A DNA stretch of 5,633 bases, taken from NCBI GenBank assembly GCA_018815265.1, contig JAHIYG010000164.1, positions 1 through 5,633 on the forward strand. Reading direction: 5' to 3'. Shown piece after piece: positions 4,843 through 5,633 of this stretch (its first letter is position 1; every line of letters starts with the position of its first letter). The translations under genes and the position numbers were made by a program. Below the pieces are notes generated by a model. The model saw nothing but the letters and a program-made list of their open reading frames with translations, had not been told where the DNA came from and did not search any database. The DNA is from Candidatus Altarchaeota archaeon. Lineage in GTDB: Archaea > Altiarchaeota > Altiarchaeia > IMC4 > SCGC-AAA252-I15.

Positions 4843-5241
4843 ATGGTGGTTAGGGTCAGGGTCATAAGACACAGGAAGCCAATAGAAAACACATTGGATG
4901 ATGAACTTGAGTGGCTTTGTTCATCACTTGGTTTTTGCGAACCAATTGACAGGGACAAAACAGCCATCGCAATCTTCAAGAAACTGATGGAATCATCGCA
5001 CCATGGCGAACCATTGAGGAGCGACGACATATCTGAAGGAATTGGAAAATCACGCGGCGCAGTAGTCAACCACCTAAACAAACTCATATCCTCGGGACTT
5101 GTTGTGAGAAAGAAAAACAGGTATGAACTAAGGGAACAGACACTTGAACAGACAATCCGGGAACTAAGACGTGACATGGAAAGGATGCTAGACGACATGG
5201 AAGAAACAGCAAAGGAAATAGACAAAAGATTCAGGCTTTGA
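4843..5241 (+). CDS. Winged-helix transcriptional regulator with C-terminal coiled coil
   Basis: The 132-residue product is a likely DNA-binding regulator. After a basic N-terminus (VVRVRVIRHRK) and an acidic helix (DDELEWLCSSLGF), residues about 37-93 form a winged helix-turn-helix. In it, LRSDDISEGIGKSRGAVVNHLNKLISSGLVVRKKNRYEL-type sequence shows the two HTH helices, a recognition helix (SRGAVVNHLNKL) and the wing (VVRKKNRYEL), as in ArsR/MarR-like archaeal regulators. Residues about 95-132 are highly charged and heptad-like (LEQTIRELRRDMERMLDDMEETAKEID), probably a dimerising coiled coil. The ATG at 4843 is chosen because the frame upstream is unlike the family and a TATA-like box is centred about 27 nt before it; a TTG at 4798 would add 15 hydrophobic residues. 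It diverges from hsp20, so control of hsp20 or of itself is a reasonable inference. It overlaps the GHKL gene by 11 bp. Confidence 0.85.
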   Translation: MVVRVRVIRHRKPIENTLDDELEWLCSSLGFCEPIDRDKTAIAIFKKLMESSHHGEPLRSDDISEGIGKSRGAVVNHLNKLISSGLVVRKKNRYELREQTLEQTIRELRRDMERMLDDMEETAKEIDKRFRL

Positions 5242-5551
5242 AAAACTTTCTCCCAACTATTTTTGTCCCAGAACCAACAACAGACTCTACCTCAAATTCG
5301 TCGGCTACTGAACGCAAGACATACATGCCATAACCTGAACCTTTTCCCCCGGACCAACCCATTTCTAGCGCTTGACTCAAATCTTTTATTCCAGGGCCAC
5401 GATCAAGAACCACAAATTCGACCCCAATATCTCCCTTGTCTTTTATCATTCTCGCCAAAAAAACCCCGCCACCAGTGTGGTCTCTGACATTCAATCCCAT
5501 CTCGTTACCTAACTCAAACAAAGTATCAATATGTTCCCTAGGAACCGGCAA
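5231..5551 (-). CDS. GHKL/HATPase_c domain protein (RsbT/anti-sigma-like), 5' end uncertain
   Basis: The 106 residues read from the TTG at 5551 hold a full set of Bergerat-fold ATP-binding motifs, as in histidine kinases and in RsbW/RsbT-type protein kinases. These are the N-box NEMGLNVRDH (residues 16-25, with Glu17 and Asn21 as the catalytic and metal-binding candidates), the G1 box DRGPGI (50-55), the G2 box GKGSGYGMYVL (69-79) and GSGTKI (93-98). The WSGGKGSGYG stretch and short length look more like RsbT-type switch kinases than sensor kinases; no DHp helix is visible. The start is doubtful. The frame stays open upstream to a stop at 5606-5608 but has no ATG, GTG or TTG before 5551, and the residues there (RHSFERISPFTTG) look like real protein. 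The true N-terminus may lie in another frame upstream, through a frameshift. Partners and targets are unknown. Its end overlaps the convergent regulator gene by 11 bp. Confidence 0.8.
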   Translation of the reverse strand: MPVPREHIDTLFELGNEMGLNVRDHTGGGVFLARMIKDKGDIGVEFVVLDRGPGIKDLSQALEMGWSGGKGSGYGMYVLRSVADEFEVESVVGSGTKIVGRKFFKA

Positions 5552-5567
5552 TCCAGTGGTGAATGGA

Positions 5568-5633
5568 CTAATTCTTTCGAATGAATGACGAAACGTTACA
5601 GATGATTATAACTTCTTGTTCTTTATTGGGAGC
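5568..5633 (-). other. Open frame entering from window edge; possible displaced 5' part of the ATPase gene
   Basis: From the right edge the minus strand reads without a stop for 21 codons (APNKEQEVIIICNVSSFIRKN) to a TAG at 5568-5570. Around 5578-5587 the minus strand contains a direct repeat, CATTCATTC. Removing one 4-base copy would join this frame to the ATPase frame as NVSSFERISPFTTG. Either this is the end of a separate upstream gene, or it is the 5' part of the ATPase gene displaced by a 4-bp duplication or a sequencing error. Too little is visible to decide. Confidence 0.4.

Noticed and set aside
4830..5225. 131-codon minus-strand Ser-rich frame opposite the winged-helix gene
   Set aside because: The Ser/Leu/Met-rich content is the reverse reading of a charged coiled coil and HTH; the plus-strand frame has recognisable domain structure.

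Overview
The window is a compact stretch of an archaeal chromosome. It carries a fibrillarin (the archaeal/eukaryotic rRNA 2'-O-methyltransferase of C/D guide RNPs), a short archaeal-type CYTH/CyaB protein and an archaeal-style winged-helix regulator. TATA-like boxes sit about 26-27 nt upstream of several start codons, as expected for leaderless archaeal transcripts, and the hsp20 gene has a GAGGTG ribosome-binding site. The lineage cannot be named from sequence alone; the gene packing would fit a small-genome euryarchaeal or DPANN-type organism. The presence of hisD argues that it makes its own histidine.

Layout. 1-564 (-): N-terminal 188 residues of histidinol dehydrogenase, cut by the window edge, 23 nt behind a six-TM membrane protein (588-1358, -). 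A 42-bp divergent promoter gap separates that gene from a two-TM small protein (1401-1673, +). That gene converges on, and overlaps by 12 bp, a CYTH/CyaB gene (1662-2153, -), which is overlapped by the stop codon of fibrillarin (2150-3106, -). A 35-bp divergent gap leads to an EamA/DMT transporter (3142-4053, +). Its stop codon shares a CTAG with the stop of an Hsp20 gene (4050-4724, -). A 118-bp AT-rich divergent region then leads to a winged-helix regulator (4843-5241, +), which overlaps by 11 bp a GHKL ATPase domain (5231-5551, -) whose 5' part appears shifted or lies outside the window.

How the genes work together. Three pairs are probably functional units: membrane protein plus hisD (same strand, 23-nt gap), fibrillarin plus CyaB-like protein (ATGA overlap, likely translational coupling), and hsp20 with the divergent regulator, which is a plausible controller of the chaperone. 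The rest looks like tight packing rather than one pathway.

The most unusual points are two. First, the fibrillarin carries an N-terminal Arg/Gly-rich low-complexity domain of about 107 residues, built partly from a 27-residue tandem repeat. This is a eukaryote-like feature normally absent from archaeal fibrillarins. Second, a stretch of about 140 bp inside hsp20 consists of three consecutive palindromic structures read in frame as a cysteine-containing linker. It looks like a mobile palindromic element that inserted without breaking the gene. All three convergent gene pairs overlap at their stop codons. No tRNA, rRNA, CRISPR array or intact insertion sequence was seen, and no gene-free stretch exceeds 300 bases.
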